DNA from: Phoronis australis
Taxonomy: Eukaryota > Phoronida > Phoronidae
Direction: 5' to 3'
DNA: 64,000 nucleotides
NCBI GenBank assembly: GCA_002633005.1
Contig: NMRA01000734.1
Coordinates: forward strand, 69,984-133,983
In this document: one piece after another, positions 43,717 to 58,300 of the stretch
Layout of the letters: each line of letters begins with the position of its first letter
Position numbering within the stretch: the first letter of the stretch is position 1
Program-made: the position numbers and the translations under genes
Notes under the pieces: generated by a model
Database searches by the model: none
Seen by the model: only the letters and a program-made list of their open reading frames with translations
Told to the model about the DNA's origin: nothing

Positions 43717-44529
43717 ACCTTGCGCCTACGAAACCCTACCCAGGAGTAGTGAGCGGCACGTTCCGTATACCTGCCACTGCAATTACCTTCCCAGTGTAAG
43801 TGGGCCCGGGTTTTAACTTAAGGCGATTCGTTGGAGTGTAACATTTACCGAAAAAAAATTTATTTTCAAGATTTGAATGTCTGTCAGTTTTGGCCTCGAA
43901 ACTATCAAATGATACTGAACCCGAATTTCGGCTTTTAACAGGATACTAAACCCCATTGTAGCATATTAACAGACACTAACAACAACACATCCAGCACTCC
44001 AAAATAAAACAATGCTTTGTAAAACTCATCAACACTTAAAAGTTTGGAGCAAATGTTGCAAACTCCTTGCAAAACGGGCAAGCGTGGCCTACACTTTAGG
44101 CAAGTTGCAGACAAACGAAAGGGAAAGACCGCGCATCAAGAACCATAATATTCAATTTGTGACAGTGAGTATACGTTAGTAGTTGAATCCAGCTTCTATC
44201 ACTCAACGAGACGCTAGTGGTGCATTATCAGGGGAATATCAAGGATCGGTTGAAATCAGAAAAACAAGGTTTAGTATTCTTTTAACGGTTATCAATTCCG
44301 ACTTAAGACGTACAAGCTATAAACCTGCCCTCCATCACAAAAAAACCTTCGACACTTACCAACCGTTATGAAAATGGTTTCATATTGTTCTTTAACCAAA
44401 TTCAGAGTTGACATCCGAAAAAAACAGACAGATGGTTATTGTTTGAGACCAGGGTCTATTTAGGGTTGGTTTGTCACGGCGTAATATTTTAATTGTACCC
44501 CGAACATATTCTTAAGAAGAGGAAGAACT

Positions 44530-44765
44530 GTGGGCTAGTGTCATAGGTGTCCGCTTTCTTTACTCAAGGTCGCGGGTTCGAGTCCCACTGGGTCATCCTG
44601 CTAAACCCTCGAGTCAGGTCTCTAGCTCCTCAGCTCGGTTTTAACTACATATTACTAAAGCCTAAAATAGTTTCAGGTGATCAGTGCAATGGGCCCACAT
44701 GCGCGGCCTGCGCACGTCTGGTACAACATGTATCAGACCGCCTGCAATTATTTTTATATAGTCTT
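44530..44765 (+). mobile_element. tRNA-derived SINE, copy 1
   Basis: Head resembles a tRNA: GGGCTAGTGTCATAGGTGTC (A-box region) and GGTTCGAGTCC (B box, 44575-44585). The body continues TCAGCTCGGTTTTAACTACA and CACGTCTGGTACAACATGTA. The second copy at 53114-53345 is alignable end to end. Intergenic between genes B and C. Confidence 0.85.
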
Positions 44766-47700
44766 AAGAAATGACGAATTGCCAGTTCTTTGCAAACCTG
44801 GAAATCGCCTCTCATATGATCGACACGCGGAATATAGTGGGACATTACTTCATCAATGGCACCCGAGGTACGTTTTGTGTATTGGCTCCCTCTCATGCAA
44901 AAGAGGAACATTTCCCAATAGCGTGTTTGAGAAGACTCCATAAAGCAGTACCTGGAAGTTGATATTCATCCGATCAGCCACTTCTGAGACATGATGTTTC
45001 GCCAAATTTGAAAATTTGTCTGGGATCCTGCATAACCTGCGTTAAGAGACGACAATTGGGGCGACGGTATCAATACAACAGTTTTCCTTCGTACGATCGT
45101 TTAAATATACTATCACAATCGGGTCAGCCAAGCAAAAAACAACAAACAAGTAGCTACACGAGATGTTAATCGACTATAAAGCAAACATTTCATGCCTCGT
45201 TATATTGATCAAGAGGATTTTGTAAAGGCCTAAACAAACTGTGCCCAAAAGAACACCGCCGTACCTTCAAGTTTAGCATTGAACGTTTTGGATAAGCTTC
45301 GTAGAAACGTCTATAGGTTACCGTCTGAAAAATGCACATTTTCCTCAGTGCTTTAGTACCGCTTTGTGCCAAGATAAATAGAAACCCAAGAAAAACAAAT
45401 CTAATAATGGTCAACAAAATTCAAAAAGATCAAATGCAGGCACACACTGGTAAAGTATGCAACGGGCTTTCGGAAACACAGGTCTACATTTCATTGCAGC
45501 CAACTCCAAATACCGGTTTGGTTGCCATCTCGTTTCAACAATAAAATGGCCCCCAAGTACTCGAACAATAACTATTATCCCCTGGTCTCAAGCTGCAGGT
45601 ACACCCAACTAGTCTCCCTAGCAATGGAACCTATTCTGGGGCCTATCACAAAGCGTTATTTGACGGTTTCATCAGTGTGTACCAGCGATTACCGTTATTA
45701 AGCCCAATCGAATATACGCCCAATGGGTGTAAACAACATTTTCCGGAAAACATTCTCAAGGCGTATATTTGGGAAAACGCGCATGACAGAACCATAAAAA
45801 TTTCTCGGGCAACCGACCAGTTGCCAGTACCGTCTTTTACCAAAGGCGACACCAAATGCCACCAGGCCACAACCAAGCTGGAAAGACTAAATATCTCAGC
45901 GCCCGAGACTAACGACACCGACTACAAAGCCGACAAGTACACATACAGTAATTAAAACCACCAGAGGGGGGCACTTGGGATTACAAAATAACCATGCCGG
46001 CAGCATGTTCCCACTACTGGCCGTGCCGTCCCTACAACCCGCCATGCCCACGTCCCTGAACCCGCCCTGACATTCCTACAACCCGCCCTGCGGGTATGGA
46101 AAACTATGTGGTTTGCAAATTGAAAGAGGCGCGGATGGCAGGTTAAGAGCATGTCAGATTTCGTTTTACTACAGAACTCCAATTAGAAATGACGATTTCT
46201 CAGCTTCCCCAAACTAGTCAAGCCGTAACGGAATCGGGCGTTTTTTGCATTAAACCAAAACTAAACGACGTACGCTAGAGGGCAGCACGAACGATATTAC
46301 AGGTAAATATCATCGTCAGGTACAATAGTCAAACAGAGCAGAACGGAATGCTATATACCCAAGGATGACACTAACACAAAGAACGCGACCAAACAATGCT
46401 TTGGAAGAGCAAGAACGCTTGAGTAGACATCAAATTTTCAGTGATACCAGGGTAACTATGATACAGCCTTAGCCATGTTCAACTTTACAGTCGTATATAT
46501 GGCTCTTCCAAAAACTTCCGCATCGCGTGGTTATAATTACCCCGCCGGGGCAGCCCTAATGAACGGCCTGCCTTGACAAACGAAACAAATCCGCCGTGAT
46601 AAGTGGCTTGCGCAACCGTGACGACCTCGGCTCTTATTTGGCCCTAGAAATCATTTCTAATCTAGGATCAATCAAGATGAAACAATTTCATAACCAATAA
46701 GGGCCCTAAATCAGAAATTGGTTATTCAGTGACGTAACAGTAAAGCGATGGGTTTGTTGCCCCTTCACGGTAAAAATTACGCTACCATCCACCGTGGTCA
46801 CACAGCATCATGGCGCGAGTCCTGGCTCTTGTCCTTTGTGCTGAGTTCAAGGCACGATCAGTTGCCTATTATTCTTGAAACTTGCACATAGTGACAGGCG
46901 AACTATGCAGTTGCAGACAATTAAGTCATATGCAATACACAGGGGCACTTAATATTTTTCCGACATTTTTAAACTGATAAACCTCGTATTTATTACACAC
47001 TTACTCATTCGACCGTCATATTGATCATAAAAAAGGTGATATCTCAGTGAAGTTCACTGGCAGACAACTACTCAGTGAGGTCAGCAGAATTGCACAACTA
47101 AAACCGTATTGATTTCAATGAGTATGTATGTCGCATTCACATGCCATGATGAAAAACACAAACAAAATAAAATGTTTCTAAGAAACTCGACACGTAACGG
47201 TTGCTTGGACATCAAGTAGTTAGAAGGAATACGTTCACACTAAGGTTTTTACCGTGACATATTTTAGATATACGCACGCACATGCATACACTGACCGTGA
47301 CACATATGCACGCGCAACGGAGGAGTGTTACTTTTTACCACCCCAGCTGGTGTGGTCGCCTGGGTTTCGAGACTAGTAGCAACTATACTTGTAGGCCTAC
47401 CCTTAACAGAGCGTGCGAAGTACATGTTGTCAGGTTAAATAGATTGGTCCATTTAGTTGGTTGGTCTACTCAGTAGCTCGGGGGGCCACGGCCCCATTTG
47501 GCGATCAAGTGGGCAAAAAAGGTCCTCATCAGAGAAACAAAAAGTCCGAGAAAACGAGACAAAAGGCGCGAATGCACAATTCAAAGGTCTCAACTTAGTA
47601 CCTGTTTTTCTTTTTTTAGTCCCCGTTGGCATTTTTTCAGCCAGTAAAAGTAAAAGGTCAATGACAAACCGAAAAATTCGAGTCCCCCTATATTTTAGGC

Positions 47701-48081
47701 TGGGTGCTCGCATGGCTAGTAATACTCAAAATTGCTACTAAATTACTGTCCTCAATTATAGCCTTGATGCACTAATGGGTGCTATCAAACCTGCTTCAAC
47801 TTGAAGCCGTACTATAAAAGTTTTGTTTTTGGACGTGACTTTTAATTCTGCAGTGAGAATAACCCTCCTCAGACATACCATGATTGACCTCGAAAGTATC
47901 ACTTCAACAATCTTTATCCAGCATTTCCAAAGGTGGGCGCTGACAACTTCGATGAAGACATATGCATACCACGCGCCAAAAAATATCCGCGATGAAACGG
48001 CACTTGACCTGACAACAAGCCGCCTGTACTGAAAGTAGGCTAAAGGTCGACGAAGTTCAACTCTGCATACGGGCCTTTGCA

Positions 48082-49319
48082 ATGGCTGCGTCCTCTGAAA
48101 AAAATAAAACTGAGTTGGCAATAAGGAAATATAGAAAGAAGCTGCGACAAATCGAAAACTTAGAATGTTTAGATAGAGAACTTACAACAGATGAACGTGA
48201 TAAGGTATTTTCACTATTCTGTTTTATTTCGTAGATTTGTCCGACTGCATTTAGAGTTACTTGTGTGACAGCCGCATTTGCCTGGCTGTGGTGGCCTGGG
48301 GCTGGGGATGGTGCCCGGCTAATGCCAATGGCATTGGCAATGCCAGTGGTAAACTAGTTCACGCCACTGGCCATCGTCTCAACTAGCAGTAGAGATGGTG
48401 GGAATCCCATAGGTCCTTGATATTGTAGTAATAGCCGAGATTACCCGACCTGGGAATCCAACCACCGACTCCCATAAAATCGGCGAGCGTGCTAACCATG
48501 CATTCAGCTAATACTGCTAATAGGCAATTGCCCGTTAGCGAGTAGCTTACAGAGGCTCTTATGATTCACCGGAAGCACATCTACAATATGCTTGAAGCTT
48601 CTTGGTGAATTATGTCTCACACCGATTAATTCAAAGTCAGATTGCTATAAGTACATTTACGCCAGAGAGAGACACTCAGCTTGATCTTCCATCTCGAACT
48701 TTCATTTACCTTGTCCTTTACGACCGTTCAAAAGAAATGTAATCTGACGATTGTCATTTGCTAACAAAATCAATCTTGATATTCTTTACTGCCATAGCTA
48801 AAAAACAATGACACCGTCAGCGTCTTAAGGAAACGCTTGAAACTTTATTTGGTTTGACCTACACTGAAATTGTCAATTGGAAAATGAACACATGAACAGA
48901 TTGCCTATGACTTGAAATAGAAACGGAAGTAGAATCATAGACCAATTTTATGAAAGTGAAAGTCCCAATTCAATTTTTATGCTGTAACAACCTGGACAGG
49001 ACGCGAAATCAGCTGCTTCAAACTACGAAAGGTTGTGTCGTTTGCTGTTTGAGTTTTTCACTTACACTGTGCTTTCTCTGTTTCTAGATTTCCAAAAAGT
49101 CTACTTTAAGAGCTGAATTACGCTGCCTTCTAGCAGAATATGGCTTAACAAATGATGCCAGTGTGCATTCTGTTTCTGATGACAGTTACACAACTGCTTA
49201 CACTGATGTGAGCACCACTGGTGGCGATGACACCAGGTGTCACTTTAGGGAGCAACAGGAAGCAAATGAGCCGTCTGGCAACGGTGAGAGCATAGACAAT
49301 GAGGAGCTTGCTCTCTCAG
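48082..49319 (+). CDS. Gene C exons 1-2: helical N-terminus and Asp/Thr/Ser linker
   Basis: Exon 1 (48082-48204) encodes 41 residues from MAASSEKNKTELAIRKYRKK and ends at DERDK/GTATTT in phase 0. Exon 2 (49088-49319, acceptor TTTCTAG) continues ISKKSTLRAELRCLLAEYG, then an Asp/Thr/Ser stretch, donor TCAG/GTAAAT. The spacing KKLRQIE, then LT..E..KI.KK, then LR.EL resembles the short helical modules of the PYM and eIF2A C-termini; this is pattern resemblance only. Confidence 0.83.
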
Positions 49320-52300
49320 GTAAATGCATGTATGTGTACGTTGGTTGCACAGCTTAATTTTGTAGAAGCACGAATATGACGTTCAGTGAAAGAATGATTG
49401 GTACCGCTTGGAGTGGAAATGGGAATATTGCTTGGGTTGGAAAGGAGAATACCGCTTGAGGTATGAAATAGGACTACTGCTTGAGGTGGAAATAGGAGTA
49501 CCATTTGGGGTGGGAAATGGGAATATTGCTTGGACCAATTCTGGGTCTGCTCCTGATGGCTTTGAGAAAAGCTTACTGGCATTTTATAAAAATCTATACA
49601 TGTGTTTCAGTGTTTCAGTCCAGTGGTGAAGAAGGGTGTGCAGACCTTCAATCTCCATATGTGGACGATAACTTGGCTGGTGGAGATAAAGAGAATACAG
49701 GGAGTGAAGAGCTGTCTCCATCAAAGCGGTATGTTGAAATTTTGTAGGAGGTGGCATATATAATTCTCTGCCCCGTATTTGAATGCACCGGGTAAATATA
49801 TGTATGCCATGATAAATATTGGCATGTGAATTCTTGTCATATGCCTGATGTACCTATTCGTGTACTCCCAATTAGAAAGCAGATTTGCCTTTTTATCGTT
49901 TAATGCCTTCATTCCAATGTTCTGTGGTTAGGCTATATTTGCCTATGGTGATCACCTGTGTTAAGCAGAATATTAACATTATTTTGCTCTCAACTCTTGT
50001 GGTAATTACTTTTAAGGTGATAAACATGATGCTTTGTGATCACATTCATTTTTACCATGGAAATACTTCATCTAGGGCATCTGGATGTAAAGGAATAAAA
50101 ATGAAAGTCCATCTCTTCTGAAAGAGCTGGCTTCTCCTTGAATACTTGGGCACTTCATTTTGTAAGCAGGCACTCTCTCACTATCTGTTGAAACCAGTTG
50201 CTGTCTGCTTTCTGAATTCCTTAGGGTTGAGCCATCAGATGAAAAACAACCTGCAGATGTCCCCGTTAAAAAGAAAAAAGTCGAGCAAACAAGGAAAAGT
50301 AAGTATCCTTTCACGCCACAAGCCCTTGAAGGCCCGCATAAATGTAATTTGGTTCCCCACTGACAATCACTGCTTCAGAGGTTGCTGATGTTTTGCAACG
50401 TTTGTTGCAATAGTAGTGTTTTTGTCAGATATTAAGCAGAGTGTAACATGAAGTTATTGCGCCTAGCTGATAATTACATATGTATGAACTGACCAAATTT
50501 CTGGCCTAAGTTTTAAATCATTTTCGTGAAACAGGCTGCAGCAGTCATTACTGAAGTCTTGTGAATATTCACTATTACAGTTCCCAGTCATTACTGAAGT
50601 CTTGTGTTTATTCACTATCACAGTTACCAGTCATTACTGAAGTCCAGTGTTTATTCACTATCACAGTTACCAGTTACCAATTATATCTAGCTATTCCTTC
50701 TCAGCAAGACTACGGAGTCTCAGTACAGTTAGTCTGAGTTTTTAATTCAGTGGTTCACAAGTGAGATGTTTCTTAGACAGCCGATATATTTAATCTGGCG
50801 TGCCTTTAAGTGAGTTCATTGTTACTTCAGAGCACAGTGAGACAGATGCAGAGAGACTGGCTCGTGAGAAAAGGAAGGTGTGGAGAACCAAGACATTTCA
50901 GAAAACTTACCTGGATGGCCATAATGACCTTATATGTTGTGTAGCAACAGATGGAAAGATGGCTGTGTCGGGAAGGTAGATTTTGGATTCTTAGATGTTG
51001 CCTGTGTTTTTGATATGGGTTATATGCAGAAGTGCATCAGCAATCATATGACAGGTGCAGGCTGTCATGTATTGAAACATTCCCTGCAGATCTGGAGATC
51101 AGGCAGAAAATGCCATACAGTAATTTTCAAAATAAACTGGGCATACTTTTAGACAAAACTCTTTCAGGCTCTGATGCAGTTATTTTTTTTAGTTTTGAGT
51201 CCCTTTAGATTGAAAACGCATCAACATACGTTGTTTTGTAAAGCATAAGTCATGTTTCATGCATGTACAATTTTAAAAACCTCTGCTCATTATTTTGCTC
51301 AAGTGTGTTACACATAGGTGCATGGACCTGAATCCGTATTTAGGTGCATTTTCACATACAAGCACCCGTGAGGATGGGGAATATTCAAGCGTGATTTTTT
51401 CTTTTGTATAACCAAATCAGTTGACCAAAAGCTTATAGTAAGTATGGTAATCTCTCTAGGTTACGACCATGAATTCTCCCCTATTTATTGACACAGCTTT
51501 AGATCTGTTTGTTGGGAGCATAAACATGGGTTAAGAGTTTGATTCATCTTAACGTGATTAGTGGTAGAGATATTATTTTTTTTTCAAATGAGCGTTGGTG
51601 ATGAAAAATTGTGCTCATCCTTACCTTTGCAGTCGAGATACTACAGTCAAGCTATGGGATTTGGAAAGTGGACGAGAAGTGAAAAATTTTGGCGGTCACA
51701 CTGGTGCTGTCACCTGTTGTCAACTTTTGTCTCCACATCAGTCGAAAAATATAGGTACTGTAGAGACCCTGGCTTCACATTCTCAAAGACAGAAAAATCT
51801 GCTGTAGCAAACCCGAAATTCTGTTGTATGATTCCATTTTGTGAAACCCATTTTACAAAAACAAAGCCCTGTATAGAATATTCTGGGAATTGCCTCCCCT
51901 GCGTACATGCCGAAGCTCTGTTTTATGGGTAACTTGCTGCATATGATGATTGTTTCTCAACAGGCAAAAACCGAAAAAGAACAGTGCCACCTTCAGGCAC
52001 TAGTGCTACTTGAACTTGTGCACTGCAAAGGGATCATTGGTTGAATTTGATGAGATTTTTGATAATTGAAAACCAAGAACATTAGAATTTTGGTATCAGG
52101 TAACTGAAATGTTTGAAGTGCATTTGAAACCTTCAATTCCCTAAAAGTAGTGCGATTTTGTGAATTCTGTGAGTTATTGTGGAACAATAACTGAACGCTG
52201 TTGGCTAAGTTTGATGTTTAAGATATCTTCATGCCCGTTTGCCATTACTGTGCTCAATGAAGTTACTGATTTCTAATATTTTCGTCATATTTTTACATTT

Positions 52301-55300
52301 TTGTGCATATTTCTATAATAACTGCATTTGAGCTCTGGGCTGTACACTTTATTTACGAATTAAGAGTAAGGTCCCCAAAATAACTATAAAAACTCACAGT
52401 CCGAAAATATGTTGCAATGTAAAGATCTAGGGTATTGCAACCAGTTATTAGCATGTTCTTTAAAAACTCATTTCCTCAAAAGTACTGCAACATCCACCAA
52501 TGAGATGCTGGGGGGAGGGAACATTTAGAAGCCACAGGAAATTTTTCCTAATAAATAAATGCCAGGTTTCTATAAAACACTAGTCCTTGAAGAGTGCTAT
52601 TACAACAGGCATAGGGATCTTTTAAGTGTCCACGTGTATTCAACATCTGGGGACCCTTCCATGGTAGGGGCTGGCAGCGATCTGCCTTCTGATGCAGTGG
52701 TATTATATTTGTGTAGAATTTGTCCAAGCTTTGTTGTAACACCTCCCAACTCATCTGGAAAAGGATATTCATGCTCGAGTGACCTCTAGTTTCATGATCT
52801 GGATTGGTTTTGTTCTAGGTCGTGATCTGGTTGATGATGGTGATCAGATAATCATCAGTGCTTCTACCGACTGTTCAGTCAAACTCTGGTCGTGTGCTAC
52901 TGGTGAGTTGTAAAGAATTGTGGGATGTTTTTCATTCACGCCACCTGTTGGCTGCAAACATATTTTTGTCCATTGGTTGGTTTCTTTCTGCTTGGAATGA
53001 ATGACTTTAATATTATTTCATTCCAGGCTTAAGTGACTTTAGAGACAGTCTGCCAATATGTTTTTGAGCGTCATGATTTTTATAATTTCTTTTTATTAAA
53101 ACCTGGAGGACACAATGTGGCCTAGTGTGATAAGTGTCCGCTTTCTTTACTCAAGGTTGTGGATTTGAGTCCCACTCGGTCACACTGCTAAACCCTTGAG
53201 TCATTTTTCCAGCTCCTCAGCTCGGTTTTAACTGTATATTAATAAAGCATAAAAATGTTTCCAGGTGATCAGTGCAATGGGCACTACCTGTGCACGTCTG
53301 GTACAACGTTTATCGGACCGCTTGCAATTATTATTTATTGAAACGTGGAACTCTGAACTTTGTATCTTGAACATGGTTCCAGGTGCTAGTCATATCGTTC
53401 TCTGACTGTCGCATTTGGATGCTAGCTGCAGCCCTAGGTTCATAATTTTATTTTTGTGAACGAATCAAGCTGTTTACCATGTCCCGTCAATCAAAATATT
53501 ATTAATTATAGACTTCACATTGAACTTTACTGTTACTCATTAATTGAAATGAAAATCAGTGCAAGTTGTTCATGAATTTTTTAAGGGGAACGCAGCCATT
53601 TTTTATGTAAATCTTTATCCATCCTGTAAAATTCATTATCAAAGAAATTAAATCTGTTCTATTGAACTACAGTACTTTCTAAAAATCCTCAACTGCTTAG
53701 AACGCTTTTATCGATTGTATCCCACGAGAACACAGCGTGAAACTCTACCTTTCCCACCTCTTTAATCATTCCACAATTCCTCTGGAAGAGACCGGAACAC
53801 TCTCGAGGGCTTGAAGGTATTTTATTAAGTATCATAGTCCACTTGAATGGATTCAGTTTCTGATTACGTTTATCTTATTAGATAAGTAAAGTTCGTTGTC
53901 ATGGAAATACAGGTTTCTGTGATAATGGCCATTCCGTTGGTGTGTATTTAAAATCTATGGAATGATAAAAAGTGACGTAAACAGCACAGCAAAAGGCCTG
54001 CATTTCGGCTCTGCATTCACTTCCATTAATCAAACACAATGCCCTACTCACTACTGAACACAATCAAAGTCGGTCATTTATATTATCTCAGTGGACATGA
54101 ATACAGGACAAATATACGTTTTTTTTGCGGGATCGCTTATGCGACTTTTTGTTGTTTCATGAACTGTAAATATTCGCCAACAGGAATTAGTAATTAGCAC
54201 AGAAAATGTCTCTTCAAGGTTAACACCAGAATCTGTATTTTCACTGATTAGGTGATATTGAAAAAAGTAAAGCCAACGTGTTTTACTTTTATGCCAAAGT
54301 GGATGGACCCAATTGTGCCCAACTCAACATAAAACCAATTTTTTTTCTGTATGATGCATTGATCTTTGATCCCTGTACAAAGATCCCAAAAAAATGTGTC
54401 CTTGCATTTTATAACAATAAATGCAAAAAGTCTTAATTGGTGTCCCCAGAAGAGCTGTGGTCGTAAGATCGGATACTTTTGCCAAAAATTAAAGAAATTG
54501 ATGTGTTTGTTGGAAGCGATCAAAACTTTGTGAAAACTCATAAAATCGCATCTATTTTCAAATCCAAACAATTCATGACCAACTGAAAACTTTGTAAAAT
54601 CAAGGATCCTGAAACTCATATTACTGGTATTTTCACTCTTGCACAGGTAAGCTGTTGAAGTCCATCTACACATACAGCCCTGTCACGTGTCTACAGGTAC
54701 TGGACTCCCAGGGGTATATACTGACTGGCTCTGGTGAGTGATTCACCATCAAAAATACCTTACTCAAATACAATCAGGGTGCTCAAAGACTCACTAAAAC
54801 ATTGATAATTGTAATGGATCACCTTGTACTACTTTTCTTGGTCATAGTCTGCTTTAAGAGTGTTGCTTTAACCATGTGATGGGAACCTTGGCTGTTTTTG
54901 CGTTTTGAGGTACAAAACCCAAAATGATGACCTCAGTCAACAGTTGTATATGATATTACGCTAACCGTACTTAACTGTTAGTTCTTGCACTAATCATTAA
55001 GGCATCATCGTTGTATATCTGAGATCAGTCCAGGATGGATCTGTACCCAGTGGTCACTGTCTAACACTTTGCTAGTGGAGATTAAATGAAGTCAGCAAGC
55101 ATCCTCAGGGTGTTTTAACAAGTATTTGATGGAAAAAGGTCAATAGCCTCGATTTCTGTTAATTTTACTGAATGACTGGAAGCCAACGTCGTGAATCAAT
55201 GATTTTCCTAGTAAAATCACAAAACAATGTATTTTACGGTTTCACAACTGTAGTCAAAGCTAATAACTTCAGGAAGCCTATTCTACCCAACAATAGTTTC

Positions 55301-58300
55301 AAAAATCCGTTTTTCAACCAAAAAGCCAATTATGTCCCTTTAAGGTTACACACTGCTCTCATTACAAATAAGCGTTCTATGGATCAAATGTAACCCCAAA
55401 GTCCTTGATGATCTTAAGATATATCTGCAAAAAGTAATCCCTAGCCCCTTGTTTTCATTTGAATGTTATTTCCTTCTAAAAATCTTAATTTTGGCTGAGA
55501 GTACTTTAATGTCGAAGGGCACGGAATCTTTGCATGAAATTTGCAAATTCTTTTCTTTATGTAGTGGATATAAACTGTAAATGGGAATGTTTTTCAGGCG
55601 TTTTAGCCCGGAAGTTGTCCTTGGAAAAAGGATTTGAGTTTTGACTTAATAACCGCAGTGTTACTTGGGTTAAAAGGCCTTAGCAGGAAAAGGATTTTAT
55701 GTCTACCAGGATATGGTTTTCTTGGAAGTAACAGTGTTTTCAAATAGTTGTGCGGTTCTAGTGTAGATTTTGAGGATTTTTCAACAATGGTGTTGTACCA
55801 AGGTGAAGAATATTTATGAAACTCTTTCTTTGTTTTCTTTAATGGAAATTTGTATTTCATTTTAACATACAAAGCAGAAATTGAATGAGATGGTCTCTTC
55901 GTGTGGAGCATGCGCAGACAGTACAAGTCAGCTTTGTAGAGTTTGTAAAAATTCATTTGTTATTTGTCTGTAATTATAGTCAACTGCGGCATTTTCCCTA
56001 ACTTCTGTGCCTTGCACAAAGAACTTGAGAACTGTTGTGCCAGCTTGCATGAAATTAGGGACTCAACTAAGTTCCCTAAATATTTTGCCTATTTGCGTCT
56101 TTGTTTACCCATAGGTGTAATCTTTTTTCTGTCGTTTCAATCTTTATTATGGTCTCCCCTTTTTGACTAAAGACATTTTATAATAATATAACTAAAAGTG
56201 AGCCCTGAATTCAGTGAAAATAAATAGGGACTTAGTACTTAAGTTAGGAGCGTTGCATGAAAAGATCCCTATAAATTTTCGATAATATTGGGAATTCAAC
56301 GTTGAGTTCACTCTCGATTTGTATGAAAGCCAAAATTTGACTTAGTAATGAAACTAAAACAGCATCAGAAAGGACAGTCAGTGTTTTCACAAGTCCGCAA
56401 ATATGCAGTAGATTTTGGGAACTTAGTTGAGTCCCTATTCGGGACTGTTTCATGCAACCGGCCACTGGAATACAAAACCAACCCAGTAAAATCATTCTTT
56501 GGCATTCATATTTCAGTGTATTTTTATTGAAATCCTAATAGTTCCATGGAGATGGTATGGACACTTAAAACTATTGCTGTTGTGTTCTATCCAATTATTT
56601 TATAGTGTTTTTATTTTTTATTATGAAAAAATATTCTGTTCCACAAAGTGTTTAATTTCCTTAAGTGCTGTTGCCACGGTGTCTGTGTTCTTATAATAAC
56701 GTTGCACTGTTTCAGAGGGTGGCAAATTGGAACTGTGGCGCCCCCTGTCAGGTGACAACGCTCTCTCGCTACTGATTCACGATGAGTCAATATCAGCTGT
56801 ACAGGTGGGCATGTTTTGATAGAAAATCACTCTTATAACTAAAAGGTACTTGTTTATTTGGAAAGTCTCACATATAGAATAAGGTGCAAACAAAAATTCA
56901 GAGAAAAACACAGCAATAAAACGTGGTGCTAGATGAGTTACGGTGATTGTCCGCTTATTTCGCACAAAAATATTTCTTTTTGATGTTCACAAAATTAGCT
57001 GTCATGAGGGGAAAATGCCATGTTGTCTGTTTGTCTCGTTCTGTATAATGCTTGAAACTCATATGGCCAGATTATCACTAGAACAGTGGTCACAATGTGA
57101 ATGGCTCTCTTGACGTCAAAAACTATTCAATGTTGTTTTGTGTTTGACACAGGCTTGTCAAAAGTATGTGACCACCTCATGCGTGAATGGTATCGTCAAA
57201 GTATTTGAGTGGAGAGGAGAACAGCTCCATCTGATGTTTGAGTCCGAAAATGTGCGGTCAGCCTCGACTGGGGCACAGTTGCCATGCCGACGAATTTGTT
57301 GCATGGCGGCATATAATGAAGTTATTTACTATGGCGACGACGGAGTGAATATTAAAGTGTTGGAATGGAAAAAAGGTAACTGATTGCGGTTTCTAGTGAT
57401 GGACTGATGGAAGATTGTATAAAAATAATTGATTAGGTCCATTGTTGTGTGGTCGTGACATTTCAAAGACATTGGTTTTTAAAATTATAGGAAAATTGAC
57501 AAAAGTTTTCGCAGTGAAAAAAATTGGCTTATTTTCAAGTGTTTTAGTCAATGTTGTCGTTTGGTGCCCTTCTGCATTTACTACAAAATCATTTTTTTGA
57601 AAACTAACGTTGAAACTTAAAGTTTAGTGGATTTGAGGAGCCATCAAGGATGGTGAATTTTTAAGGTTTTGCTGTAGTATTAGTGATGAACACTGATCAT
57701 TGCTGTAGTATTAGTGATGAACACTGATCATTGCTGTAGTATTAGTAATGAACTCTGATCATATGCTCAACAACAAAAAGACTTTAACAGGAAGCGACAA
57801 CCATTTTCGTGTATTTTAACTTGTTTTCATGTATCATTAAAGACATATTGGTCAAGCTGTCAACAATCTAATGGCTTTAAATCTGAACCTACAAAATGAC
57901 ACCAATTTGGTTCTTGAAGGTTGCAAATTATTATCGCTTTCAAGGGCATGTTGAATGTCACGTTTTACACCGACAAAAGACAGCTCTTCCCTTGTGAAAT
58001 CACAGGCATGAGCTTTGTGAACTATGACCCCTTCAATAAAGCTTCTTTGATTGGTGGTTCTTCATCACCCCCAATTTGGACTGTCTTTTGGACTGCATTG
58101 CAGAGATGTGACAGAAAAGTGATGGTGTATTAATAAATAGCATCTTTTGAATAGGTTTTAGGAATACCACACAATATAATCTTATCGTAATAATGTCATC
58201 TTTGAGCCAAAGAAGCTGGTGTGGATTTTGGGTAATTTTTCGACATGTGAATGAAACAATATTGCTTGACTGCCTTCTACGCGTTAATGGAATCTCAAAC

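Larger units (their letters stand above)
42532..48081. other. 5.5-kb spacer between divergent genes B and C
   Basis: Holds the promoters of both genes, MITE copy 1 and SINE copy 1. No convincing coding exon was found; the ORFs lack domain-like sequence. A CTCF-like GCTAGAGGGCAGCAC lies at about 46275. No TATA box is obvious at either start. Confidence 0.55.
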
